A stretch of 64,000 bases of DNA, from the NCBI GenBank assembly GCA_922989275.2, contig OV277867.1, positions 41,530,070 to 41,594,069 on the forward strand. The letters are read 5' to 3'. The stretch comes from Gari tellinella (lineage: Eukaryota > Mollusca > Bivalvia > Cardiida > Psammobiidae). The position numbers were made by a program, and so were the translations under genes. This document shows, in pieces, positions 63,421 to 64,000 of the stretch (positions are counted from its first letter, which is position 1; each line of letters begins with the position of its first letter). Below the pieces are notes generated by a model. That model did not search any database, had not been told where the DNA came from, and was given only the letters and a program-made list of their open reading frames with translations.

Positions 63421-63738
63421 TCGCCTCTATGCATTATTTACCACAGGAATATAAAAAACTTTCTTTGCTATTAAATCTCTGCTTGATCGATTATAACAAA
63501 TACGATCGGCGGCTTCAACGCAACACGTTCGCGCTGTCTGATAAAAATGTGTCTCCGCATGAAATTGTCGCCTGCTGCTTTGTGCTGTAGGCCTAATTTT
63601 GTTTCAATAATAATTCTATTCCTGCAATTTCACAAGCTCTATATCAGTTGGAGTCCTGTCTGAATCAAAACGTTGACTAAAGTGTCCATAGTAAAAGCTT
63701 ACAATCCGACTGGTAAAATTCCAACTCAGACCGCTTGA

Positions 63739-63932
63739 TTAAACCCTTTTCTCGCAAAATAATCATCTGCTTTAAAGATATCGACTGCAAATATAGCCTC
63801 ATTATATTATCTATATTTACCTAGTGAAATATCATTTATGTGTCAAACAGTTTGGATCCTGATCAGACGCCGAGCTAATTATTCCAAACTACTTGCAAAT
63901 GAGAGTAAATTCGTGATTTGCAGAGAAAGGGA
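63739..63932 (+). repeat. Family I MITE, decayed core
   Basis: TTAAACCCTTTTCTCGC at the left and TTTGCAGAGAAAGGGATA at the right. Class-2 core CAAACAGTTTGGATCCTGAT lacks most of its right arm. Confidence 0.65.
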
Positions 63933-64000
63933 TATTTATAAGGGCAAGTTAATCTCGATGTAACAACAGTATGGTAAATCTACGATTGAATTACAAAATG

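Overview
Eukaryotic, AT-rich, intron-rich and very repeat-dense DNA. Gene content (a ciliary tektin, an NRF-6-type acyltransferase, an ankyrin-like/ADP-ribosyltransferase protein) together with long-period tandem arrays that end in ACGG/ACGA microsatellites fits a bivalve mollusc. That assignment is inference from gene types and repeat style, not from a match to a named genome.

Layout. (1) 1-8.1 kb, + strand: the last three coding exons of an NRF-6-like multi-pass membrane acyltransferase. The 3' half of the first of these exons, with its splice donor, is amplified four times in tandem (period 109 bp). (2) 8.3-18.5 kb: no gene; tandem arrays (145 bp and 70 bp periods) and many hairpin MITEs, some nested. 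(3) 19.26-22.95 kb, + strand: a two-exon gene model for a protein with an ankyrin-like N-terminus and a C-terminal R-S-ExE ADP-ribosyltransferase domain. (4) 23.16-24.46 kb: a 1.3 kb element with 22-23 bp terminal inverted repeats, its own TATA-driven small ORF (start of a MADF-like domain) and dense arrays of a short motif. (5) 24.5-35.6 kb: more MITEs, a run of related hairpins, a hAT-like MITE with a perfect 8 bp target duplication, a 60 bp coding-type minisatellite and two unassigned ORFs. (6) 35.7-63.2 kb, - strand: a complete tektin gene of the tektin-3/tektin-A kind. It has ten coding exons per transcript (470 aa), with one exon present in two alternative copies of identical length and phase. 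Its introns are filled with MITEs.

Most of the window is short palindromic elements, grouped here by their ends. TTAA-flanked families with CCCTT-like tips (piggyBac-type ends): A, H, I, K. TA-flanked families with CAGT/CAGC tips (Tc1/mariner-pogo-type ends): B, C, F, G. Families with other ends: D (GGGCTCCAGATAAG) and E (GGGGCCCGTTTCAT). The same few internal palindromes recur inside families whose ends are unrelated. This modular use of hairpin 'cartridges' is the most unusual signal in the window. Family names A-N and P are local labels used only in this report.

The genes have no evident functional link to each other. All splice sites and phases were worked out by eye; none has been tested against transcripts.
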